From: Alistipes sp.
GTDB lineage: Bacteria; Bacteroidota; Bacteroidia; Bacteroidales; Rikenellaceae
Length of the DNA stretch: 48,092 bases
Assembly: GCA_020026375.1 (NCBI GenBank)
Contig: JAHHQN010000018.1
Coordinates: 1 to 48,092 of the forward strand
Direction: 5' to 3'
A program made the position numbers and the translations under genes. The stretch's first letter is position 1; each line of letters starts with the position of its first letter. Of this stretch, positions 8,992 to 18,083 are shown piece by piece. Below the pieces are notes generated by a model. It was not told the origin of the DNA and did no database searches. It saw nothing but the letters and a program-made list of their open reading frames with translations.

Positions 8992-10662
8992 ATGTTTAAC
9001 GGACAACCCAAAGGTTTGTGGGCGTTGTCGCTGGCCAACACCGGCGAGCGATTCGGCTACTATACCATGCTTGCGATTTTCACCCTCTTCTTGCAGGCGA
9101 AATTCGGTTTCTCATCGGGCGTGACCTCCAACATTTTTGCAGGTTTCCTCGCTCTGGTTTACTTCCTGCCCGTTCTGGGCGGTTATCTGGCCGACAAGTT
9201 CGGCTACGGCAAGATGGTCACCACCGGTATCATCGTCATGTTTATCGGTTACGTGTGTCTGGCCATTCCCACCGGAAGCGACTTCACGGGCATGGCCGCC
9301 ATGTTCGGTGCGCTGTTCCTCATCGCTTTGGGTACGGGTCTGTTCAAGGGTAACCTCCAGGTCATGGTGGGTAACCTCTACGACGATCCCAAGTATTCGG
9401 CCAAGCGTGATACGGCCTTCTCGATTTTCTACATGGCCATCAACGTAGGCGCCCTGTTTGCCCCCACCGCGGCCGAGAAGATTACCGAGTGGTACATGGC
9501 CAAGGACGGCTTCTTCTACAATGCCGACATTCCGGCACTAGCGCACAGCTACCTCAATGGCAGCATCTCGCCCGAGGCACTCGAGAAGTTCACGGGTCTG
9601 GCTGCGGCTCAGGGTTCGCAGTATGCCGGTGACCTGACCGCCTTCGCCAACTCCTATATCAACAGCCTTTCGGGTTCCTACCACTGGGGCTTTGCCGTAG
9701 CCTGCCTCTCGCTCGTCATCTCGATGGCCATCTACGTGCTGGGCAAGCGTACCTTCAAGCATGCCGACGTAAGTGTCAAGACCACCAAGAACGAGAAGAA
9801 GGAGGAGGTCGTGGAGCTGACTCCCGAGCAGAACAAGTCGCGTATCACCGCCCTGCTGCTGGTCTACGCCGTTGTCATCTTCTTCTGGATGGCTTTCCAC
9901 CAGAACGGTCTTACGCTCACCTTCTTCGCGCGTGACTACACCGCCACTTCGGTCAACGGTCTCTCGCGCATCGGTTTCGATGTCTTCAACCTCGTGCTGA
10001 TTATCTTCGTGGTCTATGGCGTGATTGCCTTTGCACAGGCACAGAAGGCCAAGGAAAAGATGATTTCGGGTCTGGTAACCGTGGGTGCCGTGGCACTGCT
10101 GGAGTGGAAATACCTTGCGATGGGCGACGCCTCGGTGGCTGTCCTTCCCCAGAAGTTCCAGCAGTTCAACCCCTTCTTTGTCGTTGCGCTGACCCCCATC
10201 TCGATGGCCGTGTTCGGTGCGCTGGCCAAGCGTGGCAAGGAGCCTTCTGCTCCCCGTAAGATTGGTATCGGTATGTTCATCGCCGCCGTGGGCTTCACCA
10301 TCATGGCCGTCGGTTCGCTGGGTCTTCCCATTCCCGACGATCTGGCCACCACTACCGCCGACTACCGTGTGACCCCCAACCTGCTCATCTCGACCTACCT
10401 CGTGCTGACCTTCGCGGAGTTGTTCCTCTCGCCCATGGGTATCTCGTTCGTGTCGAAGGTGGCACCTCCCAAGTACAAGGGTCTGATGATGGGTGGCTGG
10501 TTCGCCGCCACTGCCGTGGGTAACTACCTCGTGTCGATTATCGGTATTCTGTGGGGCGGTCTTCCGTTGTGGGTACTGTGGACGATTCTCATCGTACTGT
10601 GTATGATATCGGCCCTCTTCATCTTCTCCATCATGAAGAAGCTGGAGCACGCCACTGCATAA
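8992..10662 (+). CDS. POT/PTR2-family proton-coupled peptide transporter
   Basis: Imports di- or tripeptides with protons across the inner membrane. The 556-residue protein has about 12-14 membrane segments. The family signature is at the N-terminus (ANTGERFGYYTMLAIF, containing the ExxERFxYY-like motif), and the second signature lies around GLFKGNLQVMVGNLYDD. A non-conserved loop of about 70 residues (roughly 165-235) follows the first helices, and a charged linker KNEKKEEVVELTPEQ lies between the halves. Monocistronic, with its own -7 box and a strong terminator. Peptide selectivity cannot be read from the sequence. Confidence 0.93.
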   Translation: MFNGQPKGLWALSLANTGERFGYYTMLAIFTLFLQAKFGFSSGVTSNIFAGFLALVYFLPVLGGYLADKFGYGKMVTTGIIVMFIGYVCLAIPTGSDFTGMAAMFGALFLIALGTGLFKGNLQVMVGNLYDDPKYSAKRDTAFSIFYMAINVGALFAPTAAEKITEWYMAKDGFFYNADIPALAHSYLNGSISPEALEKFTGLAAAQGSQYAGDLTAFANSYINSLSGSYHWGFAVACLSLVISMAIYVLGKRTFKHADVSVKTTKNEKKEEVVELTPEQNKSRITALLLVYAVVIFFWMAFHQNGLTLTFFARDYTATSVNGLSRIGFDVFNLVLIIFVVYGVIAFAQAQKAKEKMISGLVTVGAVALLEWKYLAMGDASVAVLPQKFQQFNPFFVVALTPISMAVFGALAKRGKEPSAPRKIGIGMFIAAVGFTIMAVGSLGLPIPDDLATTTADYRVTPNLLISTYLVLTFAELFLSPMGISFVSKVAPPKYKGLMMGGWFAATAVGNYLVSIIGILWGGLPLWVLWTILIVLCMISALFIFSIMKKLEHATA

Positions 10663-10681
10663 CCCCTTTGCAGGGAACAAA

Positions 10682-10717
10682 CAAAAAGGTCGGAATCCGA
10701 GGATTCCGACCTTTTTT
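10682..10717. terminator. Bidirectional intrinsic terminator
   Basis: GGTCGGAAT pairs with ATTCCGACC around CCGAGG, flanked by A5 and T6. It lies between the convergent transporter and SDR genes. Confidence 0.9.
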
Positions 10718-10735
10718 GTTGGCGGGGGGGTGCGG

Positions 10736-11551
10736 CTACTTGAAGGGGCTGTCGGGCTCCTTCGACATTACGAAGTAGAACATCTTGTCGACGAACGACG
10801 GGCAGAACTTCTTGAAGAAGTAGGTGGCGCGACCCTCGATTTCCATCAGACAGAGACGCTTGCGCTTGAGGATACCTCTTTCCACACGGTGGGCCACCTC
10901 CTCGGCGGTCATCATCTTCGACTCGTCGCGCGGAGTCTCGCCCTGCTGCGAGCCGTCGGCGGTGAGGGCCGAGAAACGCACGTTCGAAGCCGTGAATCCC
11001 GGGCAGGCAATCATCACATGGATACCGCGCTTGAGGTTTTCGATGCGGAGGGTCTCCAGGAAACCCGTCATGGCGTATTTCGACGCCGAGTATCCGGTAC
11101 GTCCGGGCAGGCCGTGGAGACCGGCCACCGACGAGATGCCCACAATCGAACCTTTCGACTCGCGAATGTAGGGCAGGGCATACTTGCAGCAGTTGACCGC
11201 GCCCCAGAAGTTCACGTCCATGAGCTTGTGGAGTACCTTGAGGTCGACCTCTTCGAAAGCGGCGCGCATCGAGAGTCCGGCGTTGCAAATCAGCACATCG
11301 ATGCCGCCGAAGGTGGAGACGGCCGTGTCGATGAGCCGGCGGCACTCTTCGGGGCAGGTGACGTCGACCCCGGCAAAGGCGGCCTGACCGCCCTTTGATT
11401 GGATTTCGGCGGTGATTTGCTGCAATTTCTCCACGCTTCTCGCGCCGAGTACCACCTTGGCACCCGCTGCGGCATATTCGCGTGCCATGGCCTCGCCGAT
11501 ACCCGACGAAGCTCCGGTGATGACAATAATTTTACCTTTGAGTGTTTTCAT
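10736..11551 (-). CDS. Classical short-chain dehydrogenase/reductase
   Basis: NAD(P)-dependent oxidoreductase with a Rossmann fold. Visible are the TGASSGIG dinucleotide loop (residues 12-19), NAG at 90-92, and the catalytic Ser141, Tyr154 and Lys158 (YSASK). The 271-residue length is slightly longer than typical, with a basic, aromatic C-terminal tail (YFFKKFCPSFVDKMFYF) as in SDRs acting on hydrophobic substrates or touching the membrane. Its start is one base from the stop of the upstream MBL hydrolase, so the two are translationally linked. The substrate is not identifiable. Confidence 0.92.
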   Translation of the reverse strand: MKTLKGKIIVITGASSGIGEAMAREYAAAGAKVVLGARSVEKLQQITAEIQSKGGQAAFAGVDVTCPEECRRLIDTAVSTFGGIDVLICNAGLSMRAAFEEVDLKVLHKLMDVNFWGAVNCCKYALPYIRESKGSIVGISSVAGLHGLPGRTGYSASKYAMTGFLETLRIENLKRGIHVMIACPGFTASNVRFSALTADGSQQGETPRDESKMMTAEEVAHRVERGILKRKRLCLMEIEGRATYFFKKFCPSFVDKMFYFVMSKEPDSPFK

Positions 11552-11552
11552 A

Positions 11553-12338
11553 TCAATCGTTGATTTCTATTTCGAGGGTGTCGTAGGCCAGCTCCACACC
11601 GTGGGGCAGGAAGCTGTGGGCGTCGGCATGGAAACCGATGTCGTGCGACATGTGGGTGAGCAGTGCGCGACGGGGCTTGACCCGTGCGATGAGGGCGAGG
11701 GCCTCCTCCACATTGAAGTGGGAGTAGTGGGGCGCGTGGCGCAGGGCGTTGACCACCAGCAGGTCGAGTCCGTGGAGTTTGGCCTCCTCTTCGGGTTCGA
11801 TGGTCTTGAAGTCGGTCAGATAGGCCATCTTGCCGATGCGGTAGCCCGTGACGTGGAACCGCTCGGAGTGGTGACCCTCCACGGGGAGGATTTCCACACC
11901 GCCCACCGTGAACGGCCGGCCGGGCGAGAGGGTGTGCAGCTCCATTTCGGGTACACCGCGGTATTTGTTCTGGGCGAAGGCGTAGCTGAAATCCTTCTTC
12001 ACGGTCTCCACGGTGTCGGGCATGGCGTAGATGTCGACCTTGTGAACGGTGGGGGGATAGTCCACGAAGTTGAACGCCCTCACGTCGTCCAGACCGCCGA
12101 TGTGGTCCTTGTGTTCGTGGGTGAGGAGTATGGCGTCGAGGTGGGTGACGCCCGTGCGGAGCATCTGGTAGCGGAAGTCGGGACCGGCATCGATGACCAG
12201 TCTCACGCCACGGGTTTCGACCATGGCGGAGGTGCGCAGGCGTTTGTCGCGCGCATCTTCGGAGCGGCACACCTTGCAGCGGCAGCCGATGACGGGAACA
12301 CCCTGTGAGGTTCCCGTTCCCAAAAAAGTGATTTTCAT
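11553..12338 (-). CDS. PhnP-like metallo-beta-lactamase-fold hydrolase
   Basis: Predicted metal-dependent phosphodiesterase or hydrolase of the MBL fold. The metal-binding motif is THEHKDHIGG (His74, His76, Asp78, His79), with further ligands likely at His134-135 (EGHHSERF) and in LLTHMSHDIG near the C-terminus. A cysteine group GCRCKVC near residues 18-24 resembles the structural zinc site of PhnP. Related enzymes act on cyclic phosphates, but no phosphonate genes are nearby, so the substrate stays open. It is the first gene of a two-gene operon with the SDR; a minus-strand -7 box (TATTTTTG) lies at 12344-12351. Confidence 0.88.
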   Translation of the reverse strand: MKITFLGTGTSQGVPVIGCRCKVCRSEDARDKRLRTSAMVETRGVRLVIDAGPDFRYQMLRTGVTHLDAILLTHEHKDHIGGLDDVRAFNFVDYPPTVHKVDIYAMPDTVETVKKDFSYAFAQNKYRGVPEMELHTLSPGRPFTVGGVEILPVEGHHSERFHVTGYRIGKMAYLTDFKTIEPEEEAKLHGLDLLVVNALRHAPHYSHFNVEEALALIARVKPRRALLTHMSHDIGFHADAHSFLPHGVELAYDTLEIEIND

Positions 12339-12427
12339 AAGGGCAAAAATAATAAAAATATGCCAATCCTGTCAGCGACAGGGGGGTAAAAAGGGTCGGG
12401 GGACGGAGTGTGGGCGGGTGTCGGGTG

Positions 12428-12463
12428 AAAAAAAATCACCCCGACCTGTGAGGGTCGGGGTGA
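12428..12463 (-). terminator. Intrinsic terminator of the DUF5074 lipoprotein gene
   Basis: An 11-base perfect stem (TCACCCCGACC and complement, 12436-12463) is followed on the minus strand by eight T residues. Confidence 0.92.
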
Positions 12464-12539
12464 CGGTATTCTTTATGGTGGTTTTATTTCCCTGTTGTGA
12501 GACGGAGGGTGTGGAGCCGCTCCGCCGCACGGGTGTGCG

Positions 12540-13682
12540 CTATTCGAACTGTGCGCGGAAGAAGGTACCGGCCTGGAACGGTACGGGGTTGTTGCCCAGC
12601 TGCTTCTTGACCTCCAGTTCGGTGCCCTTGTCCTCGAGCAGGAACAGCGAGTTGATCAGGTAGTCGTCGCCGAAGCCCTTGACGCTGCCCAGCAGGAGCT
12701 GGCCGGTGACGGGGTGGGCGGCGAATCCGTTGTAGACGATGTTGTCCTTGTCGATGATTTTCGCGAAGGAGAGCGACACGGTCTCGTTCTTGGCGAAGTT
12801 GTGGCGCCAGATTTTCTGCTCGTTCTTGTAGCCACTGCCGGACAGACAGTAGTAAATCATGTCCTTGTAGGCGTAGATGGTGGCCGAGGAACCGCCCATG
12901 GTGGCACCCTCGATGTTCACCTCCTTGATTTCATGCTCGGCGATGACCGAGAAGTCACGGCTGCTGACCTTGCAGATGGCCGACTTGCCCTTGCCGAACA
13001 TATTCTGGGTCGATACCCACAGGTTGCCGTCCCATGCCTTGGCCAGACCGCTGATCTGTGAGAGGGTCGAGGGGAACTCGGCCTTGGTGGCTCCCTTGGT
13101 GATGACCATCAGGCCGTTGTTGCCGTTGTGGGCGGCGATGAGCTTGTCGCCCATAATCAGCATGGGTTTCTTCATTGCACCCTCGGTGGCTTCGACAAAC
13201 ACGGCTTCTTTGGTGGTGGCGTTGAAGCACCAGATACCCCTGTTGTCGCGCACATAGATATGCTCGTCGTCGAAGACGGCGATGTGCGAAGGCCAATCGA
13301 TGCCGTTACCCAGTCGGTAGTCGGCCACCGACTTGAAATTCTTTTCGTCCATCACGTTGATGTGGTTGCCCTCGGTGTCGCCGTTCTGCGAGACAACATA
13401 AATCTTGCCGTCACGGATAAAGAGGTCCTGTGTCACATTGCCCAGCTTTCTGCCCTCGTTGGCCGTGGCAAAGACATTCTCGTGGAGCTGGCCCTGTGCG
13501 TCGATGTGGTGGAGCGAGCGGCCGTTGCCGTTGCCCATGTTGCCCTCGTTGAGGATATAGATGTCCCGAGGGGTGTTGTCGACATTGCCGCTGCAGTCGG
13601 GGCAGTTGTCATCGTCGGAGCAGGCCGTGAAGCTCAGCGCCGCGACGAAAGAGAGAAATAAAACCTTGAATAAGTTTTTCAT
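12540..13682 (-). CDS. DUF5074-like beta-propeller lipoprotein
   Basis: 380-residue surface or periplasmic lipoprotein. The signal peptide ends in FTACSDDD, an acidic +2/+3 run typical of Bacteroidetes surface-exposed lipoproteins. The body is repetitive in a YncE/beta-propeller style: DIYILNEGNMGNG opens the first blade, and short repeats with VFDDEHIYVRDN and DGNLWVSTQNMFGKG follow. Such proteins often accompany cobalamin or metal TonB systems, but none is adjacent here, so the ligand is unknown. It ends in TAG before a strong terminator, and the DUF486 gene lies 33 bases upstream on the same strand. Confidence 0.8.
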   Translation of the reverse strand: MKNLFKVLFLSFVAALSFTACSDDDNCPDCSGNVDNTPRDIYILNEGNMGNGNGRSLHHIDAQGQLHENVFATANEGRKLGNVTQDLFIRDGKIYVVSQNGDTEGNHINVMDEKNFKSVADYRLGNGIDWPSHIAVFDDEHIYVRDNRGIWCFNATTKEAVFVEATEGAMKKPMLIMGDKLIAAHNGNNGLMVITKGATKAEFPSTLSQISGLAKAWDGNLWVSTQNMFGKGKSAICKVSSRDFSVIAEHEIKEVNIEGATMGGSSATIYAYKDMIYYCLSGSGYKNEQKIWRHNFAKNETVSLSFAKIIDKDNIVYNGFAAHPVTGQLLLGSVKGFGDDYLINSLFLLEDKGTELEVKKQLGNNPVPFQAGTFFRAQFE

Positions 13683-13715
13683 AAGTATGGATAAAAATTA
13701 GTGAATTGGTTTTTC

Positions 13716-14078
13716 CTATTTCTTGAAGATGAACCACACGGCCATAATCAGACACGCGAATCCCGCCACATGGTTCCATTTGAGCGCCTCGCCCTTCATG
13801 AAGAACAGCACGAAGCACGAGAAGACCACCAGCGAGATGACCTCCTGAATGACCTTCAGCTCCCAGATGGTGAACGGGCCGCCCAGGTCGGCACTGCCGA
13901 TGCGGTTGGCCGGCACCTGACAGAAATATTCCAAGAGGGCGATGCCCCAGCTGATGAAGATGATGGCCAGCATGCCGAAGCGTTCCATCTTCGACTTGAA
14001 GGCGATGTGACCGTACCATGCCAGCGTCATGAAGGCGTTGGATAGAATCAGGAGGGCGATGGTGGCGAGTGCTTTCAT
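13716..14078 (-). CDS. DUF486 / DMT-superfamily small membrane protein
   Basis: A 120-residue inner-membrane protein with four hydrophobic helices and a conserved core (SWGIALLEYFCQVPANRIG), matching the DUF486 family, distantly related to drug/metabolite transporters. The function is unknown. It has the best-formed promoter of the housekeeping section (14107-14137) and lies 33 bases upstream of the DUF5074 gene, so the two are probably co-transcribed. Confidence 0.88.
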   Translation of the reverse strand: MKALATIALLILSNAFMTLAWYGHIAFKSKMERFGMLAIIFISWGIALLEYFCQVPANRIGSADLGGPFTIWELKVIQEVISLVVFSCFVLFFMKGEALKWNHVAGFACLIMAVWFIFKK

Positions 14079-14106
14079 CTGTGGTTCCGTTTTTTTTTAC
14101 GAGGGG

Positions 14107-14137
14107 CAAATTTACGGATAAAAAGACATGTTCGCAA
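14107..14137 (-). promoter_or_regulatory. Promoter of the DUF486-DUF5074 operon
   Basis: On the minus strand TTTG (14134-14137) is followed after 19 bases by TAAATTTG (14107-14114), the full Bacteroidetes consensus. Confidence 0.8.
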
Positions 14138-14145
14138 ATTATTGC

Positions 14146-14153
14146 TACCTTTG
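14146..14153 (+). promoter_or_regulatory. -7 box for the nitroreductase operon
   Basis: TACCTTTG, 20 bases before the ATG at 14174. It is back to back with the divergent promoter at 14107-14137. There is no good -33 element. Confidence 0.6.
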
Positions 14154-14173
14154 TTGGTCAAACGATTCGAAAT

Positions 14174-14854
14174 ATGGCCGATAACTATCTGGGGCGCAAG
14201 ATGGAGGAATACTTCGCGCGTCCTGCCGCAAAAACCTCCCACAAGATGTTGGGAACCCTCTCCCGTCTGGTCACCAAAAACCGCAGCCACCGCAGCTACG
14301 ACCCCCGTTTCGAGGTGCGTGACGACCAGTTGCAACGTATCCTTTCGGTGGTCAACCGCCTGCCCTCGGCGCGCAATGCCCAGGTACTGCGCTACCGTCC
14401 CGTGCCGCACCGCGAGGCCCACCTCATGCAGCCGCTCATCGCTCTGGGGGCGGCCCTTCCCGACCTTCACCTGCCCTCGCCCGACGCACCGCCCTCGGCC
14501 TACATCATCATCTGTTCGACGGTCGACGAGACACGCTATGTCGACATCGACCTCGGCATTGCGGCGCAGACCCTGCTGTTGCAGGCCGTGGAGATGGGAC
14601 TCAACGGCATCTGCATTGCGGCCTTCGATGCCGCGCGTGTGAAGGAGACCTTCTCGCTCGAGAGCCGTCCGCTGCTGGTCCTGGGACTCGGACGCGGCAC
14701 CGACACCATCTCCCTGAAGGAAATCCGCTCCGGCGAGGACACCGCCTACTACCGTGAAGACGGTGTGCATTATGTCCCCAAACTCTCGCTCGACGACCTC
14801 ATCATCACCGGTGGGCAGGACGTCGACCCCCACATGGAATCCTCAGACAAATAG
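14174..14854 (+). CDS. Nitroreductase-family flavoprotein
   Basis: Predicted FMN-dependent reductase of 226 residues. The N-terminal signature is NRSHRSYDPRFEV, followed by LPSARNAQVLRYRPV; DIDLGIAAQTLLLQAVEMGLNG corresponds to the conserved helix, and the C-terminal part contains LLVLGLGRGTDTI. The frame is open further upstream to 14069, but that would overlap the divergent promoters, and the ATG at 14174 lies just past the -7 box. It is coupled to the next gene with a two-base gap. The substrate (quinone, nitro compound or other) cannot be predicted. Confidence 0.88.
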   Translation: MADNYLGRKMEEYFARPAAKTSHKMLGTLSRLVTKNRSHRSYDPRFEVRDDQLQRILSVVNRLPSARNAQVLRYRPVPHREAHLMQPLIALGAALPDLHLPSPDAPPSAYIIICSTVDETRYVDIDLGIAAQTLLLQAVEMGLNGICIAAFDAARVKETFSLESRPLLVLGLGRGTDTISLKEIRSGEDTAYYREDGVHYVPKLSLDDLIITGGQDVDPHMESSDK

Positions 14855-14856
14855 CT

Positions 14857-15249
14857 ATGGACGAACTCACACTCACCACTCCGGCACTGCTTTTTCCGGC
14901 CGTGTCGCTCATTCTGCTGGCCTACACCAACCGTTTTCTGTCGTATGCACAGTTGGTGCGCACGCTCAACGACCAGCATCAGCAGAACCCCACCAAGGTG
15001 GCCCACGCACAAATCGACAACCTGCGCCAGCGACTGCGTCTGACCCGTCTGATGCAGTTTCTCGGTGTGGCGAGCCTGTTTTTCTGTGTGGTGACCATGC
15101 TGCTCATCTACATCGACTGGACACTGGCTTCGGTCTATGTCTTTGCCTTCGCGCTCTTCCTGCTCATGTGTTCGCTGGGCGTGTCGATGTGGGAGATTCA
15201 CATCTCGGTGCGCGCCCTCGATATCCATCTCCAGGACATGGACCGCTGA
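14857..15249 (+). CDS. DUF2721 membrane protein
   Basis: 130-residue inner-membrane protein with one N-terminal hydrophobic segment (TPALLFPAVSLILLAYTNRF), a charged middle part (QIDNLRQRLRLTRLMQF) and two close C-terminal helices, matching the DUF2721 layout. The function is unknown. It starts two bases after the nitroreductase stop and is followed by a terminator, so it is the second and last gene of that operon. Confidence 0.85.
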   Translation: MDELTLTTPALLFPAVSLILLAYTNRFLSYAQLVRTLNDQHQQNPTKVAHAQIDNLRQRLRLTRLMQFLGVASLFFCVVTMLLIYIDWTLASVYVFAFALFLLMCSLGVSMWEIHISVRALDIHLQDMDR

Positions 15250-15266
15250 CGCTGCATCGTCGTACG

Positions 15267-15309
15267 AAAAAAGAACGGCTGCCGAATTGCTCGGCAGCCG
15301 TTCTTTTTT
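15267..15309. terminator. Bidirectional terminator ending the salvage operon
   Basis: GAACGGCTGCCGA pairs with TCGGCAGCCGTTC around ATTGC, flanked by A6 and T6. It lies between the convergent DUF2721 gene and the last gene of the long minus-strand operon. Confidence 0.93.
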
Positions 15310-15326
15310 CGGGGCGTGGGACGCGA

Positions 15327-17198
15327 TTAGAGATGCTTGCGCAGCTCCTTCACCCATATTTTGTAACCCTCCTCGTTGAGGTGGAGTCCGTCGGTGGTGT
15401 ACTCCGCCGGCAGCGACTGGCTGCCCTTGGCGCAGAACCGCGAGTGGAGGTCGATGTAGCGGGCCTTGTGACGCTTGGCCACCTCCTTCAGACGGGCGTT
15501 GATTTCGCCCACCATGTGCGACTTGCCGTCGAGCCGCTTGTAGCGGTGGAAACTCTCGTTGAAGGGCAGCAGGCTCTGCACATAGAGTTGTGTCGAGGGG
15601 CTTTCGCGGCGTATGCGCTCCACCACCATCTCCACACGGCGGGCAATCTCCTCCGACGAGAGGTCGTGGGAGATGTCGTTGACGCCAATCATCAGGAACA
15701 GCTTGGCCGGCTGTCCCGGCAAGATGAGGTGGAGACGGTCGTAGACACCCATGGCCTCGTCGCCGATGATGCCGCGGTTGACCACATGCTCCACACCCAG
15801 ACGTGCCGACCAGTCGCCGCCGTTCTCGGTGAGGCTGTTGCCCAGCATGACGATGTCGTCGGAGGTGATGGGCTTCTGGTCCATGAAGTCGACGATGCGC
15901 TCGTAGTAGTGGTCGGTGTAGGGCGCCATCTTCTCGACGGGTTCGCCGGTGAGGCTGGACGCCACCACATTGCTCACCAGGGTGCGCAGACGCACCACGC
16001 CGTGTTCGTCACGGGGGTGGACATGGTTGGTCAGCAGTATGACGCTGAGGTTGCTCTCGGGGTCGATGACGATGCTGGTGCCCGTGTAGCCCGTGTGGCT
16101 GTAGGTCTGATGGCCGAGCAGGCTGCCGTTGTTCGAGGCGTAGGGCGTGCAGCAGTCCCAGCCCAGGGTGCGGCCCAGACCGCCCACCTCACGGGGTATG
16201 GAGCGCATGGCCCTCACACCCATGGGGCTGAGTATGCGGTGTCCGTTCCACTCGCCGCCGTTCTGGAGGGCGGCGCACAGTATGGCGATGTCCTCGGCCG
16301 ACGAGAAGACCGACGCATTGCCGCTCACGCCGCCGTTCATCACGCGCGCCAGCGGGTCATGCACCTGACCGCAGAGTATCTGTCCGTTGGGCTGTATCTC
16401 GGTGGGGGCAATCAGCGAGTGCCAGTCGCCCTCGACCAGCGGTGCCCAGTGGGCGTCGGCGGTGTTGACCCAGTTGCCCTTCTTGTCGCGGCGGCAGGGG
16501 AGGTAGTCGGTGTAGTCCATGCCCAGCACATCGAAGAGGTTGTGGCGCGCAAAGTCGCGCAACGACTCTCCCGACACCTGTTCGATGATGTGTTGCAGGG
16601 TGATGTAGTTCAGACAGCTGTAACGGAATGCCGTGCGCGGCTCGAACTGTCGCGGACACGAGGCGATGTACTCCATCAGCCCCTGGGGGTTGAGGGCGCC
16701 GTACTCCTCCTCGAGCATCGGCACCGAGGCGTAGGCGGGCAGTCCTGACGAGTGGGTCATCAGGTCCTGCACACGAATCGTGCGCTTCTCCTTTCCGTCG
16801 TCGCTCTCCCAGTCCTTGAATCCCTCGATGTAGAGGCTCACGGGGTCTTGCAGACGCAGCATTCCGCGTTCGACGAGTATCATGGCACACACCGAGGTAC
16901 TCATGGCCTTGCTGCACGAGGCCATGTCGAAGATGGTGGAGGGGGTCATCGGGTCGACGAACGGTTCCACACGGCGGTTGCCGTAGGCCTTCAGATAGGC
17001 CATCTGTCCGTCCTTGACCACCGCCAGCACCGCACCCGGAATCTCGCGGTCGTCGATGGCTCGGTTGATGGCGCTGTCGGCATAGACCAGCCGGCGCGAA
17101 TCGAGTCCCACCTGTTCGGGGGCCACACGGCGCAGATGCTGGGCGGAGAGGCTCTCCGCGCCGGCCAGTGCGCACAACAGGAATATCAGTTTTTTCAT
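15327..17198 (-). CDS. AmiE-like serine hydrolase fused to an SGNH/GDSL esterase
   Basis: A 623-residue secreted two-domain protein (signal MKKLIFLLCALAG…SLSA). Residues ~25-400 form a class C beta-lactamase/esterase fold: nucleophile motif SCSK (Ser94, Lys97), HSSGLPAY, and the tyrosine motif YSCLNY where many relatives have Asn or Asp instead of Cys. Residues ~430-623 form an SGNH hydrolase: GNSLTENGG (block I), GVND (block III) and DGLHLNEEG (catalytic Asp/His). In Bacillus subtilis the beta-lactamase-fold AmiE is an N-acetylmuramyl-L-alanine amidase encoded beside MurQ, NagZ and NamZ, so a role in stripping peptides or ester groups from MurNAc fits this location. It is the last gene of the operon, 16 bases after murQ. 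Confidence 0.85.
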   Translation of the reverse strand: MKKLIFLLCALAGAESLSAQHLRRVAPEQVGLDSRRLVYADSAINRAIDDREIPGAVLAVVKDGQMAYLKAYGNRRVEPFVDPMTPSTIFDMASCSKAMSTSVCAMILVERGMLRLQDPVSLYIEGFKDWESDDGKEKRTIRVQDLMTHSSGLPAYASVPMLEEEYGALNPQGLMEYIASCPRQFEPRTAFRYSCLNYITLQHIIEQVSGESLRDFARHNLFDVLGMDYTDYLPCRRDKKGNWVNTADAHWAPLVEGDWHSLIAPTEIQPNGQILCGQVHDPLARVMNGGVSGNASVFSSAEDIAILCAALQNGGEWNGHRILSPMGVRAMRSIPREVGGLGRTLGWDCCTPYASNNGSLLGHQTYSHTGYTGTSIVIDPESNLSVILLTNHVHPRDEHGVVRLRTLVSNVVASSLTGEPVEKMAPYTDHYYERIVDFMDQKPITSDDIVMLGNSLTENGGDWSARLGVEHVVNRGIIGDEAMGVYDRLHLILPGQPAKLFLMIGVNDISHDLSSEEIARRVEMVVERIRRESPSTQLYVQSLLPFNESFHRYKRLDGKSHMVGEINARLKEVAKRHKARYIDLHSRFCAKGSQSLPAEYTTDGLHLNEEGYKIWVKELRKHL

Positions 17199-17214
17199 CT
17201 TCGCCTTCCTTTCG

Positions 17215-18036
17215 CTACTCTTTTCCGGCGCGGTAGGCGTCGGCGGCCTTCTTCACACTGCCGTGCATGAGCAGCAGGGCTTTGGCCGCGTCGTATTCGA
17301 GACCCAGCTCCTCGACCAGCATGCGGGTGCCGCGGTCGACGAGTTTCTTGTTGCTCAGCTGCATGTTGACCATCTTGTTGCCCTTGACTCTGCCCAGCTG
17401 AATCATCACCGAGGTGGTAATCATGTTGAGAATCATCTTCTGACCCGTACCCGACTTCATGCGCGAGCTGCCGGTCACATACTCGGGACCGACCACCATC
17501 TCGATGGGTACGTCCGACTCTTCGGCCATGGGCGACGAGGGGTTGCTGGTGATGCAGCCGGTGAGAATGCCGTGGGCGCGGGCCTCATGCAGCGCACCGA
17601 TGACATAGGGTGTGGTACCCGATGCGGCGATGCCGATGACCGTATCCTTGTCGTTGATGTTGTGGTCGAGGAGTTCCTGCCAGCCCTTTTGAGTGTCGTC
17701 CTCGGCGTTCTCCACGGGGTTGCGCAGGGCGGTGTCGCCACCGGCGATGAGTCCGATGATGAGGGTGTTGGGCATGCCGAACGTGGGCGGAATCTCCGAC
17801 GCGTCGAGTACTCCCAGACGGCCGCTGGTGCCTGCACCCATGTAGAAGATGCGTCCGCCCTGCTTCATGCGCGGAACAATCTGCGAGACGAGTTTCTCGA
17901 TTTGGGGAATGGCCTTCTCGACGGCCAACGCCACTTTCTTGTCTTCGGTGTTGATGTCCTGGAGAATCTCCAGCACCGATTTTTTCTCAAGGTCGTTGTA
18001 AAATGACGGCTGTTCTGAAATCTTTACGAATGCCAT
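17215..18036 (-). CDS. murQ: N-acetylmuramic acid 6-phosphate etherase
   Basis: Cleaves the lactyl ether of MurNAc-6-P to give GlcNAc-6-P and D-lactate in the cytoplasm. A SIS domain is evident: YMGAGTSGRLGVLDASEIPPTFG carries the sugar-phosphate loop and the proposed acid/base Glu81, and NPVENAEDD holds the second conserved Glu (about 112). SSRMKSGTGQKMILNM is another family signature. The 273-residue length is a little shorter than E. coli MurQ (about 298). It lies between the serine hydrolase and the kinase, with gaps of 16 and 47 bases. This is the key gene identifying the operon as MurNAc catabolism. Confidence 0.96.
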   Translation of the reverse strand: MAFVKISEQPSFYNDLEKKSVLEILQDINTEDKKVALAVEKAIPQIEKLVSQIVPRMKQGGRIFYMGAGTSGRLGVLDASEIPPTFGMPNTLIIGLIAGGDTALRNPVENAEDDTQKGWQELLDHNINDKDTVIGIAASGTTPYVIGALHEARAHGILTGCITSNPSSPMAEESDVPIEMVVGPEYVTGSSRMKSGTGQKMILNMITTSVMIQLGRVKGNKMVNMQLSNKKLVDRGTRMLVEELGLEYDAAKALLLMHGSVKKAADAYRAGKE

Positions 18037-18083
18037 ATGTGTTCTGATTTTTTAAGTTTGCGGTAATAAACTGAAAATTTTTT

